Positions 33,644 to 43,048 are shown, counted from the first letter of the stretch. The stretch is 43,053 bases of DNA from Planctomycetia bacterium (GCA_012269595.1 JAAXJX010000005.1:77855-120907); one strand, 5' to 3'. Notes: generated by a model not told the origin, from the letters alone. Numbers and translations: made by a program.

Positions 33644-36590
33644 TCCAAACCAGTGCGGCGGCGATGAGCAAGGGAGGCCAGGGTTGGCCTCCCGGGCTGG
33701 GCTTACGGTCAGATGAGATTCCCAGCCAGGGGCTGTTCTCGATTTCCCCCCATTTGAATTCCAGTGCTATTCCACTCAGGAATCCCGTAGTCCAGTGGAC
33801 GGTTTCGCGGTGAGTGAAGTCTTCCGTCTTGAAGTAGTTCATGCCCGGATCTGAGACCAGTGCCAGTTCACTCAATTGAGAGTTTGTACTGGAGAGATCT
33901 ACAGGATCCAGAGTTGCCGCTTCTCCAAAGTTGCGCTCCAGCGCAAGGCTTGTCCTTCCATTCGGGCTTTGAAAGAGGCCACTGGCAATTTCCCGCTGGG
34001 CTTTTTGACCCGCAGCAGTGGCCAGCACATCCCTGAGTCTCTGAATGAGAGGAGACGCCGATTCTCCCAATCTGGAAGCATCCAAACTGGACCACCACAA
34101 CAGAGCCTGTCCCAGTCCCGAGGAGTGGTTGGAAAGAACCATGTTGTCTGCACGATCTGTCCAGACTTCAGTAGCGGTGTGCTGATTGGAATCCGATTCA
34201 CCGGGGTCAAGGATTTGCCTTGGGAGTGACAGGGGAGCTGGCAATCCACTGACCAGTGGTGAGGCTTCATTCTGGATCAAAGGGGGGGTGGTTTTTTTCC
34301 AACCTGGAAGGTCTTCGGGGATCCATGCTGAAATTTTATCCAGAGCTTCCACGGTGGTCTCGGCCCAATCAAGAGAGCCTCCGGAGGATCGGGTTAATTC
34401 CTCGGCCGCATTGCGGTCGACAGATTCACCGATCAGGAGAATCTCGAGTTGGATTCCCGCAGCAGTCAGGTTTTTTCCAATCTCTGTCCAGTTTGCGGGA
34501 ACCGTACGTCCGTCGGTCAATACCAGCAGGCGCTTCGAACCCCCATGCTCCCTCAGGTCTGGTGTGATCTGCTGGAGAGCATTTCCCAGTCTGGTACCTC
34601 CACCTGAGCGGATCTCACCCTCCAGCAGTCCGGCGGTCCCTGAGCCGACCAGGGTACCCGGTTCCAGAAGCCATTCGACTTCGGTTCTGAAACCGGCGAC
34701 ACCCCAGCGCAATGCGGTATGGGAAGTGTCAAGAATGGCCAGAGTCGACTCCAGAAGAGTCGTTGCGGATTCACCGATGAGACTCCCGGAAAGATCGAGG
34801 AGTATGACACCCATATCGAGGTCCTGATTCTCCATGGGAGGCAGAGGCGCTGAGAGAAGATCTTCGAGAACCTTCAGAGTTTTTTCGTCCTCGCAATCAT
34901 GATCACCCGAAACAGCAAACAGGACTCCACCCGATTCGATCCATGATGGAAGCTCTGTCAGAATCGATTCTGGCAAAGTTTGGCCTTGCCATGCGAGAAC
35001 ACTGCCCGCCGTGGGATCAGGAAGAGTTCCGCTGGAGTTCAAAAGGGAAGTCTTGAAGCGGGGATCCCGAAACAGGGACTCCATCGAGGAATCCTCAGAG
35101 AGGGCCAGTGTGACCGGTATGGGGCTGCGGATCAGGAACGAGTCCCTCTTCCCATCGGGACCGATGACACTCCAGATGCCCGGTTCACTTTTTTGTATCG
35201 GCCACACCAGATCTTCTTCTGCACCTGAAGGGGAGGTCAAGTTCCAATCGCCATCAGGGATATCCCCGAACACGTCGATGGGAGTTCCCGGCGAAACGAA
35301 TCTTTTCGTCAGTATCCAGGGTTGGCGAGAAACGGAAGTCGAGCGTTCAACAGTCCACCCAAGGCCTTTTTCGGCAAGAGAGTGCAACCATTCGGGAGGG
35401 GGGACCGGATCTGATTCCTGAAACACAATCCGGGTTCCCATGGGAAAGAAAGCGGACTGTCTTTGTTGTGCAGGTCGTTTTGACAGATCGGACCAGCCCA
35501 CATCCGTGGTTTTGTTACCGAGAAAAACAGCGCAAAGAATCAGCAACAGAAATGGCCAGAGAGCGATTCCATTCAGGGCCCAGAGGATCAGGGCAAGCAA
35601 TACCGTGCAGACCAGGGTGAAGTGCAGAAAGCCCCATTGGGAGTGGGATACTTCGCTGATTTCAGCATTCGATAACTCGATCAGCATCCTGATCATCAGG
35701 ATGGGCCAATCGGATCGACCTGCGAGATCTCCTGAATCCGGTTGGAATCCCCATGCAAATCCACGAGCGGTTCGGCTGATCAGTGCAAGACCATCGGCTG
35801 ATTTCAGAAGGGGCCTGCCTTCGGGTACTGCGAAAGCCTTGGTCACCGTCCATGAACCCGGATCGATTCCCTCAAAGAGCGGTTCCCCTGGAAGGGGAGG
35901 GTCGATCAGAGGGAGAAAGATCTCCTGCCCTTCCTCACAAAAAGCGATGTGGGGAAGAGTGGAGGGCGCTTCGGGGTTTGTAGGATAGGGACCGATGACG
36001 ATGGGGTCCGCATCGGGATCGGCGGGCTCGGCCCTTTCGATCCAGCCTTCCAATTCGAGGGCATCCAGCAGTGAATTCATGGAAGGAGATTCACCCTGAT
36101 AGAGAACGCGAGTTTTCATGGATGACGGGGGGAGAGCGATGGTGCGCTGACCCTCTTCACTGCGAATATTGAGAAAGGTATCCGCAGGAGTTTCGGGGAG
36201 CCAAATCGACGTTTTGTCCTGGTAGGTTTCAAAATCCAGAGAGACTGCGGGCTTGCTTGGGGATTGAATCTGAATCTCTTGAAGACCGTCAGGGATGTGT
36301 AAATCGAGACGAAGATCCCCAGTGATGGATCGGTTCCACCCGATCTCCTTTTGTTTTGTCGAATCCAACAGCCGGGGGCCGCCTGACAAGAGGGCAAGCA
36401 TGACCACTGGCAGAAGGGTGAGCCAGTGATTGCTGGGGCGGGCGACCACCTTGAGGCGGTCCCAGAGCTGGAGAGAGGCAACGTTTCTGGATTCTGAGGG
36501 ACGTTGTCCCCGGCGAAGATACCACCACCCGATCAAGAGCAGTGGAATCAGGGCCCAAATCCAGTGGGGAGTGACCCATTCGATGGTCAT
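33618..36590 (-). CDS. BatA/VWA membrane protein, last gene of the MoxR operon
   Basis: A 990-residue protein. The N-terminus is a BatA-type domain (VTPHWIWALIPLLLIGWWYLRR, then a second membrane segment LLPVVMLALLSGG). A long periplasmic or cytoplasmic region leads to a membrane pair near 325-365 (VCTVLLALILWALNGI, LLLILCAVFLG). A von Willebrand A domain begins near 597, with the metal site DLSGSLIGES around residue 599, Thr in SGGGTRLGN and VLTDGRT. A last hydrophobic segment sits at the C-terminus (LLIAAALVWIS). It overlaps the DUF58 gene as ATGA. MoxR/DUF58/VWA systems are thought to assemble or quality-check envelope complexes; the target here is unknown. The 26-base antisense overlap with the nuclease gene leaves no room for a terminator. 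Confidence 0.88.
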   Translation of the reverse strand: MTIEWVTPHWIWALIPLLLIGWWYLRRGQRPSESRNVASLQLWDRLKVVARPSNHWLTLLPVVMLALLSGGPRLLDSTKQKEIGWNRSITGDLRLDLHIPDGLQEIQIQSPSKPAVSLDFETYQDKTSIWLPETPADTFLNIRSEEGQRTIALPPSSMKTRVLYQGESPSMNSLLDALELEGWIERAEPADPDADPIVIGPYPTNPEAPSTLPHIAFCEEGQEIFLPLIDPPLPGEPLFEGIDPGSWTVTKAFAVPEGRPLLKSADGLALISRTARGFAWGFQPDSGDLAGRSDWPILMIRMLIELSNAEISEVSHSQWGFLHFTLVCTVLLALILWALNGIALWPFLLLILCAVFLGNKTTDVGWSDLSKRPAQQRQSAFFPMGTRIVFQESDPVPPPEWLHSLAEKGLGWTVERSTSVSRQPWILTKRFVSPGTPIDVFGDIPDGDWNLTSPSGAEEDLVWPIQKSEPGIWSVIGPDGKRDSFLIRSPIPVTLALSEDSSMESLFRDPRFKTSLLNSSGTLPDPTAGSVLAWQGQTLPESILTELPSWIESGGVLFAVSGDHDCEDEKTLKVLEDLLSAPLPPMENQDLDMGVILLDLSGSLIGESATTLLESTLAILDTSHTALRWGVAGFRTEVEWLLEPGTLVGSGTAGLLEGEIRSGGGTRLGNALQQITPDLREHGGSKRLLVLTDGRTVPANWTEIGKNLTAAGIQLEILLIGESVDRNAAEELTRSSGGSLDWAETTVEALDKISAWIPEDLPGWKKTTPPLIQNEASPLVSGLPAPLSLPRQILDPGESDSNQHTATEVWTDRADNMVLSNHSSGLGQALLWWSSLDASRLGESASPLIQRLRDVLATAAGQKAQREIASGLFQSPNGRTSLALERNFGEAATLDPVDLSSTNSQLSELALVSDPGMNYFKTEDFTHRETVHWTTGFLSGIALEFKWGEIENSPWLGISSDRKPSPGGQPWPPLLIAAALVWISSRGRQR

Positions 36591-37414
36591 CCGGAGACTA
36601 CCTCCATGGGGCCACGGGATCCGGTCAGTTCACCCAGAATATGGGCTGCAGAAGGGACGGCAGTAACTTTCAGGTGTTCACCGCCCCTCGATTGGAGCCA
36701 ATCCTGCAGAATTCGAAACTGGTATCGATAAAGTTGGCGGTACTGCTGGAGGAGTGATGGGTCAAAGTAACTTTGCCAGGACTTCCCACCCGGTTCCCTC
36801 AACAGAAGATCTCCGGACCATTGGGGATTTGATTCTTCCTCGAGCAAAAGAGACCACCATTGCAGATGCCGGATGGGTAATGAACCGGTCCAGTCTGCCA
36901 ACTCATCGAAGGTCAATCGGTCACTGATGATGACGACTCGTCCCTGAGCCAGATTCTGGGGGAAATGGGGTAAAATCTCACTCAGTGAAACCCTCTCTGG
37001 TGGATCCTTCAGAGTTGCTGATGTGAGCGGTTCGAGTCTCTTTCCCCGAATGATCCATTCTCTGTGGGGAACACGGGATTTTTTTGCAACACCCTTCAAG
37101 AGCGTTCTCAAGATTTGCAATGCTGCGGCCCGTTCACCAAAGACAAGGGATGGTGCGGAGTCGAGGATGACATGCAGAGGTTCATCCGCCTCTTGTCGGT
37201 ATTCCCGAATCCATCTCTGACGAAGTCTCTGCCACACATGAAGGTCCAAATGCTGAAGATCTTCACCGCTTTGCCAGCGACGGTGTCCAGCAAAGTCGCC
37301 CCCTTCACCCATACGGAGTGAAGAGTGGTCACCGGGCACTCGGTTTCCCCAGCGCTGACGCCAGCGCAGACGGGAAAAGAGGGATTCGGGAAAGTTGGGA
37401 CCCGCATCACTCAT
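36587..37414 (-). CDS. DUF58 family protein of the MoxR operon
   Basis: A 275-residue protein. The family core is GGDFAGHRRWQSGEDLQHLDLHVW at about 33-56, equivalent to the GD.R.IDW region of DUF58, followed by REYRQEADEPLHVILDSAPSL, where the usual D.S.SM is altered to DSAPS. DUF58 proteins have a VWA-like fold and nearly always sit beside MoxR ATPases. There is no membrane segment, so it is cytoplasmic or bound to its partners. It starts inside the last eight bases of the preceding gene and ends in an ATGA overlap with the BatA/VWA gene. Confidence 0.88.
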   Translation of the reverse strand: MSDAGPNFPESLFSRLRWRQRWGNRVPGDHSSLRMGEGGDFAGHRRWQSGEDLQHLDLHVWQRLRQRWIREYRQEADEPLHVILDSAPSLVFGERAAALQILRTLLKGVAKKSRVPHREWIIRGKRLEPLTSATLKDPPERVSLSEILPHFPQNLAQGRVVIISDRLTFDELADWTGSLPIRHLQWWSLLLEEESNPQWSGDLLLREPGGKSWQSYFDPSLLQQYRQLYRYQFRILQDWLQSRGGEHLKVTAVPSAAHILGELTGSRGPMEVVSG

Positions 37415-40283
37415 CGTTGAATCTCCATACTTGTTTCATTCCCCAGGGCCTTTGAATGAGTACCCGATCTCCCTTGATTTGGGGTGGGGCCTGTACCCAG
37501 TGCACGGCACGATAAGCACCTGGATCAGGGGAAGGGATCAAAGGTTTTGGTGCTTCCTCCGGATGCAATCTCCACAGTCGATCTGCGACCAGAAGAATCT
37601 GATTGCCGATCACCTCGATGGCAGCAGCACGCAAATAGGGCCGGTCCCTTTCGCCAGGCAAAGGGGGCAGGTCGAGAAAATTCCAGCGATCTTTTTTCCA
37701 TAATGCCAACCAGGTCTCGCCCCGGTATTGACCGATGACGAGAGGTCCCTCCGGATGGCCATGCAGAGAGTAGGCTCCCTCTGCGGGCATTGATTGTTGG
37801 AAGCCTGGTCCATGAAGGAACTGACTGGCCTGATCGATAAACCATGGAAAAAGAGGATCAGAAACGGAAGACGGTAATTTTCCGTCGCCATCGAGCAGTT
37901 GGGCACTGGTGCATTCTTTTGAAAGGAAGTCCGGCCAGGAAAGAGGCTGGGATCCTGCAAGATCAAATCGAATGAGAGGATCGCCAATGAGGAGAAAAAC
38001 ACTGCCATCGGCACAGCGGGTTTCCCTGACACGGGGTGTCGCTGGATTGGCCCAGACGAACCGGGGAGGGTGAACTTCCTTCGGCAGGGGTGGAAGCCCG
38101 AAATCACCTGGCAAGGGAGTCTTCAAAAGGGGGACCCAACTTTGAGGGACGATGGAACCTGCGGGTAGCCAGCCCACTTTTCCGGATCGGGTCAAGGCGA
38201 GTCGGTGACCGGTTCCAGAGACCGACAACAAAACTTCACCAGCTGGGACCAGTATCGGTGGAGAGAATTGAGTGAAGGCTTCAGTGGAATGTGTGGCCTT
38301 CTCGCGAATCAGGGTTGCCGTCATACCGGCAAGTGAATCCTCGATTCGCGAATCCTGCGATCCAGCTCCTGTTTCCGGCAAACTCCGGGGCAGCGGAATC
38401 TCAGAAAGATCAGCTGAGGTGGTGTTTGAAGCAGGCTTCTGCCGGGTAAATGTACCGGTGATCGGCCCGACCTTCACCGTGAGTTGGTGTCCTTCCTTTT
38501 GCACCTGTGTATGACGAACCCATTCACTGTTCCGAAGGTATCTTCCACAGGCTTGGGCAAACTGACGCAGGGATGTCGGCCACTTGTCCCAATCGATCCG
38601 GGTGCTGAGTTGGGTGGGGCAGGGCCGGATGATTTGCTGTAACAGATCGAGGCGAGGCAAACCAACCTCATCAAAGAGGGACGCTTCGCCTGAAGCTTGC
38701 AGTTGTTTTGATTCATCACCATCAACCCTTACAGACCAGTTCTCCATATCTCCACGAATGAGGACCGGGCGTCCTTCGCTGTCTGTCAACTCCAGTTTCA
38801 TTTCACCTTTCCCGGTTTGAACCGGGGGGGACAGGAATGAAGCGGGCGATTTTTTGTCAAAGTCGGGCTTCATCTGCCATTCGGCGAGGATCCACTGTTC
38901 CGTTGCGAAATCCATTCTCGGGGTACGCAGGGGAACTCCGTCGATTTCACCCAAAATTGATTCAGTGGAAGGGCGAAGTGAAATGGGGGTTGGCCAGGAA
39001 AGGGGAAGAACTGCTTGCCCAATGCGTGCCGTGACACTGATACCCGTGACGGGTGTGGGCCAGCGAAAGAGACCATCGGGGAGTATCCTCCGCGCCCGCT
39101 CAACTTCCGAAACCCTGGAGGACAACCGGCCCGCATGAAACCACAGGCGTGCTTCCGTCTCGCTGCCAGGCTCGGAGTATAGCATTGCTCTTCGACAGAG
39201 AGTTGCAGCCTTTGCATCGACGACGTTTCCCATCTTGTCTGCGACCGCTTGTGGATTGGTCCACGGTGCCAGGGCAGGTCCCAGTATCTCTTCCCAGCGT
39301 TGATTGAGAGCGGGGTAGGCTTGCAGAGGCGGGAGCAGTATTTCGATACTGATCCAGATCTTTCGAGCCAAAGGGGTGTCCCCATTCTTGCAGGCAACAT
39401 TCAAGGATTGAAAGAGACGGGACTCCGCTGCGTTTTGGGTGCTGGAGTCGGAGCGGGCTTCTTCGAAACCCATGGAGGATTTCCATTTCGCTTCCACGGA
39501 TCTTGGGATGAACAGGTTGTCGGGCAAGCGTCCCTGAAGGCGAGCGAGGGGAAGGATTTCCTCTGAAGGGATGTTTTGAATGAGGCCGGATTCACGTGAG
39601 AGCATGTTTTCAATACCGGGAAGGTCGCCTCCCCGAATCAGGATCGAAAGTGCGGCCTGCGGATCTTCCACTGATTCAAAGAGCCCTGCGCCCTCTTGGC
39701 AGAGATTCAATCGGGAGAGGGTCTGGATCAGGTATTCCCGGTCATGGGAATCGATCTCCGGAAATGTCCCTCCGGTGAAGTCTTTACCGGAAAGCATATC
39801 GAGGAGTATCCCGGTCCAGTCGTCGACCCCGTACGTCTTGCGGATTGATTGGACCGCTTCAACCCAGCCACCCTGAAGAAATATTCGACCCAGAGCGTGG
39901 GGGCAGCGGATGGACTCAGGAATGGAGCAGCCTTCCTCCAGCACGGAAATGGCCCTGAGAGGATCACCTTCCTGTAACAGGAAGCGGGCACAAAAGTGAT
40001 AGAGATCATCGCTTTGTTGCTGTCGGGCTTGCACAAGAATGGCCTCGAAAAGTTCGCGGGATCGATTCTTCGCCCGAGACCATTGGCCTGCTCTGATGAC
40101 CACTTCATTTTCATTGGGCTGTTCGAGAATCAGCCGAACAATGCTTCGGAGTGCGGGATCGAGAGTGTCTGTTTGCCGACCGGCATTGGATTGGCTCCAG
40201 GCAGGAAAAGAGAGCAGGGGGATCAGTGAGAATCCCAGCACCACACTCTTCAGCTGTAGACGGGAAAAAACAGCGCGGCCCAT
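37407..40283 (-). CDS. Large secreted hypothetical protein, TPR-like then propeller-like
   Basis: A 958-residue protein with a signal peptide (SVVLGFSLIPLLSFPAWS|Q). Residues about 45-330 are helical with TPR/Sel1-like runs (LYHFCARFLLQEGDPLRAISVLEEG, LGRIFLQGGWVEAVQSI). The middle has beta-rich segments with PVLIRGDMENWSV. The C-terminal 300 residues hold repeated Trp/Leu-rich strands (HRLALTRSGKVGWLPAGS, VFLLIGDPLIRFDLAGSQPLSW, QILLVADRLWRLHPEEA) that read like propeller blades. No named family is recognised. It starts three bases after the MoxR stop and overlaps the DUF58 gene by eight bases, so it belongs to the same complex or process and is probably the periplasmic component. Confidence 0.8.
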   Translation of the reverse strand: MGRAVFSRLQLKSVVLGFSLIPLLSFPAWSQSNAGRQTDTLDPALRSIVRLILEQPNENEVVIRAGQWSRAKNRSRELFEAILVQARQQQSDDLYHFCARFLLQEGDPLRAISVLEEGCSIPESIRCPHALGRIFLQGGWVEAVQSIRKTYGVDDWTGILLDMLSGKDFTGGTFPEIDSHDREYLIQTLSRLNLCQEGAGLFESVEDPQAALSILIRGGDLPGIENMLSRESGLIQNIPSEEILPLARLQGRLPDNLFIPRSVEAKWKSSMGFEEARSDSSTQNAAESRLFQSLNVACKNGDTPLARKIWISIEILLPPLQAYPALNQRWEEILGPALAPWTNPQAVADKMGNVVDAKAATLCRRAMLYSEPGSETEARLWFHAGRLSSRVSEVERARRILPDGLFRWPTPVTGISVTARIGQAVLPLSWPTPISLRPSTESILGEIDGVPLRTPRMDFATEQWILAEWQMKPDFDKKSPASFLSPPVQTGKGEMKLELTDSEGRPVLIRGDMENWSVRVDGDESKQLQASGEASLFDEVGLPRLDLLQQIIRPCPTQLSTRIDWDKWPTSLRQFAQACGRYLRNSEWVRHTQVQKEGHQLTVKVGPITGTFTRQKPASNTTSADLSEIPLPRSLPETGAGSQDSRIEDSLAGMTATLIREKATHSTEAFTQFSPPILVPAGEVLLSVSGTGHRLALTRSGKVGWLPAGSIVPQSWVPLLKTPLPGDFGLPPLPKEVHPPRFVWANPATPRVRETRCADGSVFLLIGDPLIRFDLAGSQPLSWPDFLSKECTSAQLLDGDGKLPSSVSDPLFPWFIDQASQFLHGPGFQQSMPAEGAYSLHGHPEGPLVIGQYRGETWLALWKKDRWNFLDLPPLPGERDRPYLRAAAIEVIGNQILLVADRLWRLHPEEAPKPLIPSPDPGAYRAVHWVQAPPQIKGDRVLIQRPWGMKQVWRFNDE

Positions 40284-40286
40284 GTT

Positions 40287-41261
40287 TCAGCTCACCGCTT
40301 TATCCAGGGCGGTGACGACATCGGCACTGGTCCAGCCTCGGAGTTCACCCTCCAGGGTGTAGACGAGTCGGTGGCGTAAAATGGGCTCGCGCCACTTTTG
40401 CCAATCGCTGTCTGCCAGATGACTCCGACCCGATCGCAAAGCCTCGACTTTTCCACACAGAATCAGGGCCTGCAAAGCCCTCGCTCCACCACCGAGTCGA
40501 AGGCACTCACGAACCGACGGGGGAGCCGTGGGGTCTTCCGGACGGCTGGCTGCAACCCACCGTGCCGCTCGATCGACGATGGCATCTGCGGCGATGACTT
40601 TGCGCACCGTTGCCCGCAATTCCTCGAAAGTATCCGACTCGAATCCACTCAGGGTTTCCGTATCGGAGGGACCGGTCGTCAATCTGGCGATTCTGCCCAG
40701 AACGCTTGCTTCCGGAGGAGGCAGCAAGACTTCCATCATGAATCGATCTCTTTGTGCTTCCGGGAGGGGATAGGTTCCCTCCATTTCGATCGGGTTTCTG
40801 GTGGCGATCACACTGAAGTTTGGATCGAGTGGATATCTCTCTCCAGCGAGAGTGACTTGCCCTTCCTGCATCGCTTCCAGCAGTGCGGACTGTGTGCGCG
40901 GTGTTCCCCGGTTGATTTCGTCCGCAACGATCAGCGGATGAAAGATGGGGCCTTTGCGGAACTCGACGCGATCTCCCTGGGGACCGCTGATCAGCGTCTC
41001 TGCTCCCAGAATGTCTGCAGGAAGGAGATCCGGTGTGAACTGGATGCGACCCTTCGGCAATCCCAATCCCTGGGAGAGGCATTCGGCCAGTCGGGTTTTT
41101 CCCGTACCGGGAACGCCGACAAGAAGGAGGTGTCCGCCTGCAAGAAGTGTGCAGAGGCTTGCCTCGATGGCGGCGTCCTGGCCGAGGATCTGTTCACGGA
41201 TGGCAGTTTGCAGTTGTTCATCCCACTGCCGAAATTTTTCGATCTCCGCTTCCACGCTCAT
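40287..41261 (-). CDS. MoxR family AAA+ ATPase
   Basis: A 324-residue ATPase. The ATG at 41261 is chosen: it is one base after the upstream stop with GGAAAG seven bases before it, while a GTG at 41297 would overlap the upstream gene by 35 bases. Walker A is GVPGTGKTRLAE near residue 50, followed by the MoxR hallmark RIQFTPDLLPADILG. Walker B is PLIVADEINR with PRTQSALLEAMQEGQVT behind it, and sensor 1 is FSVIATRNPIEMEGTYPLPEAQRDRF. The C-terminal lid domain includes LRLGGGARALQALI. It is cytoplasmic and supplies the ATP-driven chaperone activity of the operon. Confidence 0.95.
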   Translation of the reverse strand: MSVEAEIEKFRQWDEQLQTAIREQILGQDAAIEASLCTLLAGGHLLLVGVPGTGKTRLAECLSQGLGLPKGRIQFTPDLLPADILGAETLISGPQGDRVEFRKGPIFHPLIVADEINRGTPRTQSALLEAMQEGQVTLAGERYPLDPNFSVIATRNPIEMEGTYPLPEAQRDRFMMEVLLPPPEASVLGRIARLTTGPSDTETLSGFESDTFEELRATVRKVIAADAIVDRAARWVAASRPEDPTAPPSVRECLRLGGGARALQALILCGKVEALRSGRSHLADSDWQKWREPILRHRLVYTLEGELRGWTSADVVTALDKAVS

Positions 41262-41262
41262 C

Positions 41263-42390
41263 TCATCGCTTTCCAGCACCGGAAGGGGTGCGATCACGGA
41301 GTTTCATGTACCGATCGACCAGCTTCTGCCAATGGGGAGGCAGGTTCGCAGGCCCCGAATGGGCCTCCGACGCCGGGATTTCGAGGGTTTCTCCCCGGGA
41401 GTCGGAAGGATCAGCAGAGACCTGGACTCCTGAACCTGTTCCGGAATCGACAGCCAGTGACTCCAGTCTTTCTGCACTTCTTTGCGCCGGAACCGTATTT
41501 TCTTCCGACCCCTCGTCATCTCCTCCCGACGCAGCGAGGCCATTCCGGAGAGAGGCTTCTGAACGATCGCCGGGTCGAGAACTCTCTGAGGCGAACTCCG
41601 CGAGGGAGGCTTCCAGAGGAATGGCGGTTGCCGGGGAATCGGAAGGGATTGCCTCGAGTGGACTGCCGGAGCTCGATTCGCCGGCGTTGGAGTCCGTTCC
41701 ACTGAGGGGAGAACGGTTGGACAGGGGCTCCGTTGGGGGATTTTCAGAGTTGGGTGTTTCCCCAGCCTGCACAGGAATATCACTCGTCGTCCCGCTTTGG
41801 CCAGAGAGGCTCGCCAGAGGAGCCTCTCCGGGCTCCACAGGAAGTCTGCCCGTGGCTTGTGATGTCAGGAAAAAGAACCAGGAGAAGATCAGCATCATTG
41901 CGATCAGGGCGGGCCCCCGGGAAGGGGAGGTGCCGGTCGGGGCCAGAATCCGCCGAAACTCCTTTAGAGAGGGGGGCTCGACAGAGTCAGCCTGATCACG
42001 GAGTGCGGTCTGCCAGTCGTCAGAAAGAGGAGGCTGTTGTCCGAGAAAACACAGGGTTTCGACCAGATTGTCATTGCTCTGGCAACGGTCCCAGATCCGG
42101 GCCCACTGATCACCTCTCGAAAACCAGCGCTGAGCCATCCCCAGCAATGCACAAAGAATCACGGCGGCGATTCCCGAATACGGGTCCGGAAGCTGTTGGG
42201 GAGAAGTCTGGAATGCCGTCCATGAGATCAGAGCCAGAACTGGCACAGCGAGCAGCAATCCTTCAGCGGCCCCCTGCAGCAGGAGGAAACCGACAATCCG
42301 CCTGCGCCCTGCCTGCAGGCGGGGGTGGATTCGCAGAAGTTGGGGACATTCAGGTCCCGGATGACCAGAGGGCTGCAACGGGCTTTTCAT
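41263..42390 (-). CDS. Membrane protein with long disordered tail, first gene of the MoxR operon
   Basis: A 375-residue protein, not assigned to a family. It has a hydrophobic pair at about 32-55 and 70-88 (LLLQGAAEGLLLAVPVLALIS, AAVILCALLGMAQRW) and a third membrane segment at about 160-178 (ALIAMMLIFSWFFFLTS). Residues about 180-345 are Ser/Pro/Glu/Gly-rich, low in complexity and probably disordered. The end PPHWQKLVDRYMKLRD is a short amphipathic helix of a type often seen at the C-terminus of planctomycete proteins in MoxR/BatA clusters. The start is an ATG at 42390 with GGGGAGG about 13 bases upstream. The gene runs into moxR with a one-base gap. Presumably it anchors or recruits the ATPase. 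Confidence 0.8.
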   Translation of the reverse strand: MKSPLQPSGHPGPECPQLLRIHPRLQAGRRRIVGFLLLQGAAEGLLLAVPVLALISWTAFQTSPQQLPDPYSGIAAVILCALLGMAQRWFSRGDQWARIWDRCQSNDNLVETLCFLGQQPPLSDDWQTALRDQADSVEPPSLKEFRRILAPTGTSPSRGPALIAMMLIFSWFFFLTSQATGRLPVEPGEAPLASLSGQSGTTSDIPVQAGETPNSENPPTEPLSNRSPLSGTDSNAGESSSGSPLEAIPSDSPATAIPLEASLAEFASESSRPGDRSEASLRNGLAASGGDDEGSEENTVPAQRSAERLESLAVDSGTGSGVQVSADPSDSRGETLEIPASEAHSGPANLPPHWQKLVDRYMKLRDRTPSGAGKR

Positions 42391-42605
42391 GCCTACAGGA
42401 TATCCTCCCCGGGGGGCTGGGGCACCACGGAATTGGGGATCGGAAATGCAGTTCTCACCAGTACTTGACAGCCCCGCCCACAGATTGGAGGATCTTCGTT
42501 GGAAGGGATGCCGGTTCTTGTCTTCGTGAAGGATTCATGAAGATCGGACGGGATCTTTAGCCCCAAAGTTCCACAGATCCTTTCAGGATCGGTTGAGCAG
42601 TTTGG

Positions 42606-42794
42606 GTGCGAAAGATTCAAGTAAAGTGGTGGACCGGATTCCAGATTGACGAGTGTCTCTGCTTCTTTTTGGACTCCAGAGGTGGTCGGGGGATCACTTC
42701 ATCCATGGTGAAGGTGTCAGAGGGTGACCTCTGGGCTTTTCATGGGATGGATTTCAAAACCGAAGTTGTGGTGCCGCAAGGCGTGAACGTTTGA
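42606..42794 (+). CDS. Possible small protein, 62 residues
   Basis: An open frame from a GTG at 42606, or an ATG at 42704 giving 29 residues, stops seven bases before a hairpin with a T-run. Neither start has a good ribosome site. The sequence (RKIQVKWWTGFQ at the front, VVVPQGVNV at the end) matches nothing I know. The terminator shows that something is transcribed here on the plus strand; it may be this peptide or a small RNA. Confidence 0.3.
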   Translation: MRKIQVKWWTGFQIDECLCFFLDSRGGRGITSSMVKVSEGDLWAFHGMDFKTEVVVPQGVNV

Positions 42795-42800
42795 ATTGAA

Positions 42801-42832
42801 CCGGAATGGCAAGCCTCCGGAGCCCCTTTTTT
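42801..42832 (+). terminator. Rho-independent-type terminator, plus strand
   Basis: CCGGA and TCCGG pair around a ten-base loop that itself contains GGC-AA-GCC, and a run of six T follows at 42827-42832. The stem is short (5 bp) but GC-rich. It would end a plus-strand transcript that begins in the region right of 42390. Confidence 0.5.
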
Positions 42833-42880
42833 CGAGGGTGACTCCATCAGACTTGTCTCCTGTGTTTGGGGGGAATCAGC

Positions 42881-43048
42881 GTGTCAGAGCAATTGTTGCA
42901 ATATGCCAGAGTTCATGAAATCGTTCCGGTTGAGAGTTGGCGCAAGGATGGTGTTGAGGGCTGGCTCTTCCGAGACAGGGAAAACCAGACCATCTTTGTC
43001 GAGACTGCAGAGCTGATGGGCGAAGTGGCTCCCGTCGAGGTCGTCTGA
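42881..43048 (+). CDS. Hypothetical protein, 55 residues
   Basis: The GTG at 42881 has GGGGGG about eight bases upstream; a TTG at 42866 is in frame but lies within the ribosome site. The product (SEQLLQYARVHEIVPVESW, then WLFRDRENQTIFVETAE) is a small soluble acidic protein without signal or membrane segment. It has no recognisable family. It is separated by a terminator from the possible small transcript before it, and ends five bases before the window edge. Confidence 0.55.
   Translation: MSEQLLQYARVHEIVPVESWRKDGVEGWLFRDRENQTIFVETAELMGEVAPVEVV

Larger units (their letters stand above)
42391..42880. other. Divergent intergenic region right of the MoxR operon
   Basis: This 490-base stretch must hold the minus-strand promoter of the MoxR operon and a plus-strand one. 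A perfect -35 TTGACA sits at 42465-42470 on the plus strand, but the -10 position (GAGGAT) is poor. A 6-bp hairpin (GATCCT, TTC, AGGATC) is at 42576-42590, and GATC is unusually frequent nearby. CCCCGGGG beside the MoxR-operon ribosome site could mask it. A 75-codon minus-strand frame ending at 42393 has no usable start signal and is not called. Confidence 0.45.

Noticed and set aside
40398-42560. Several plus-strand frames of 275-435 codons opposite moxR and its neighbour
   Set aside because: They mirror the codons of the MoxR ATPase and the disordered membrane protein and are Ser/Arg/Pro-rich without domain patterns, so they are shadows.
42393-42620. A 75-codon minus-strand frame ending two bases before the first gene of the MoxR operon
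   Set aside because: It has only a TTG start without a ribosome site and overlaps the region of the possible plus-strand transcript. It contains a CGRGC stretch but no known zinc-ribbon layout.
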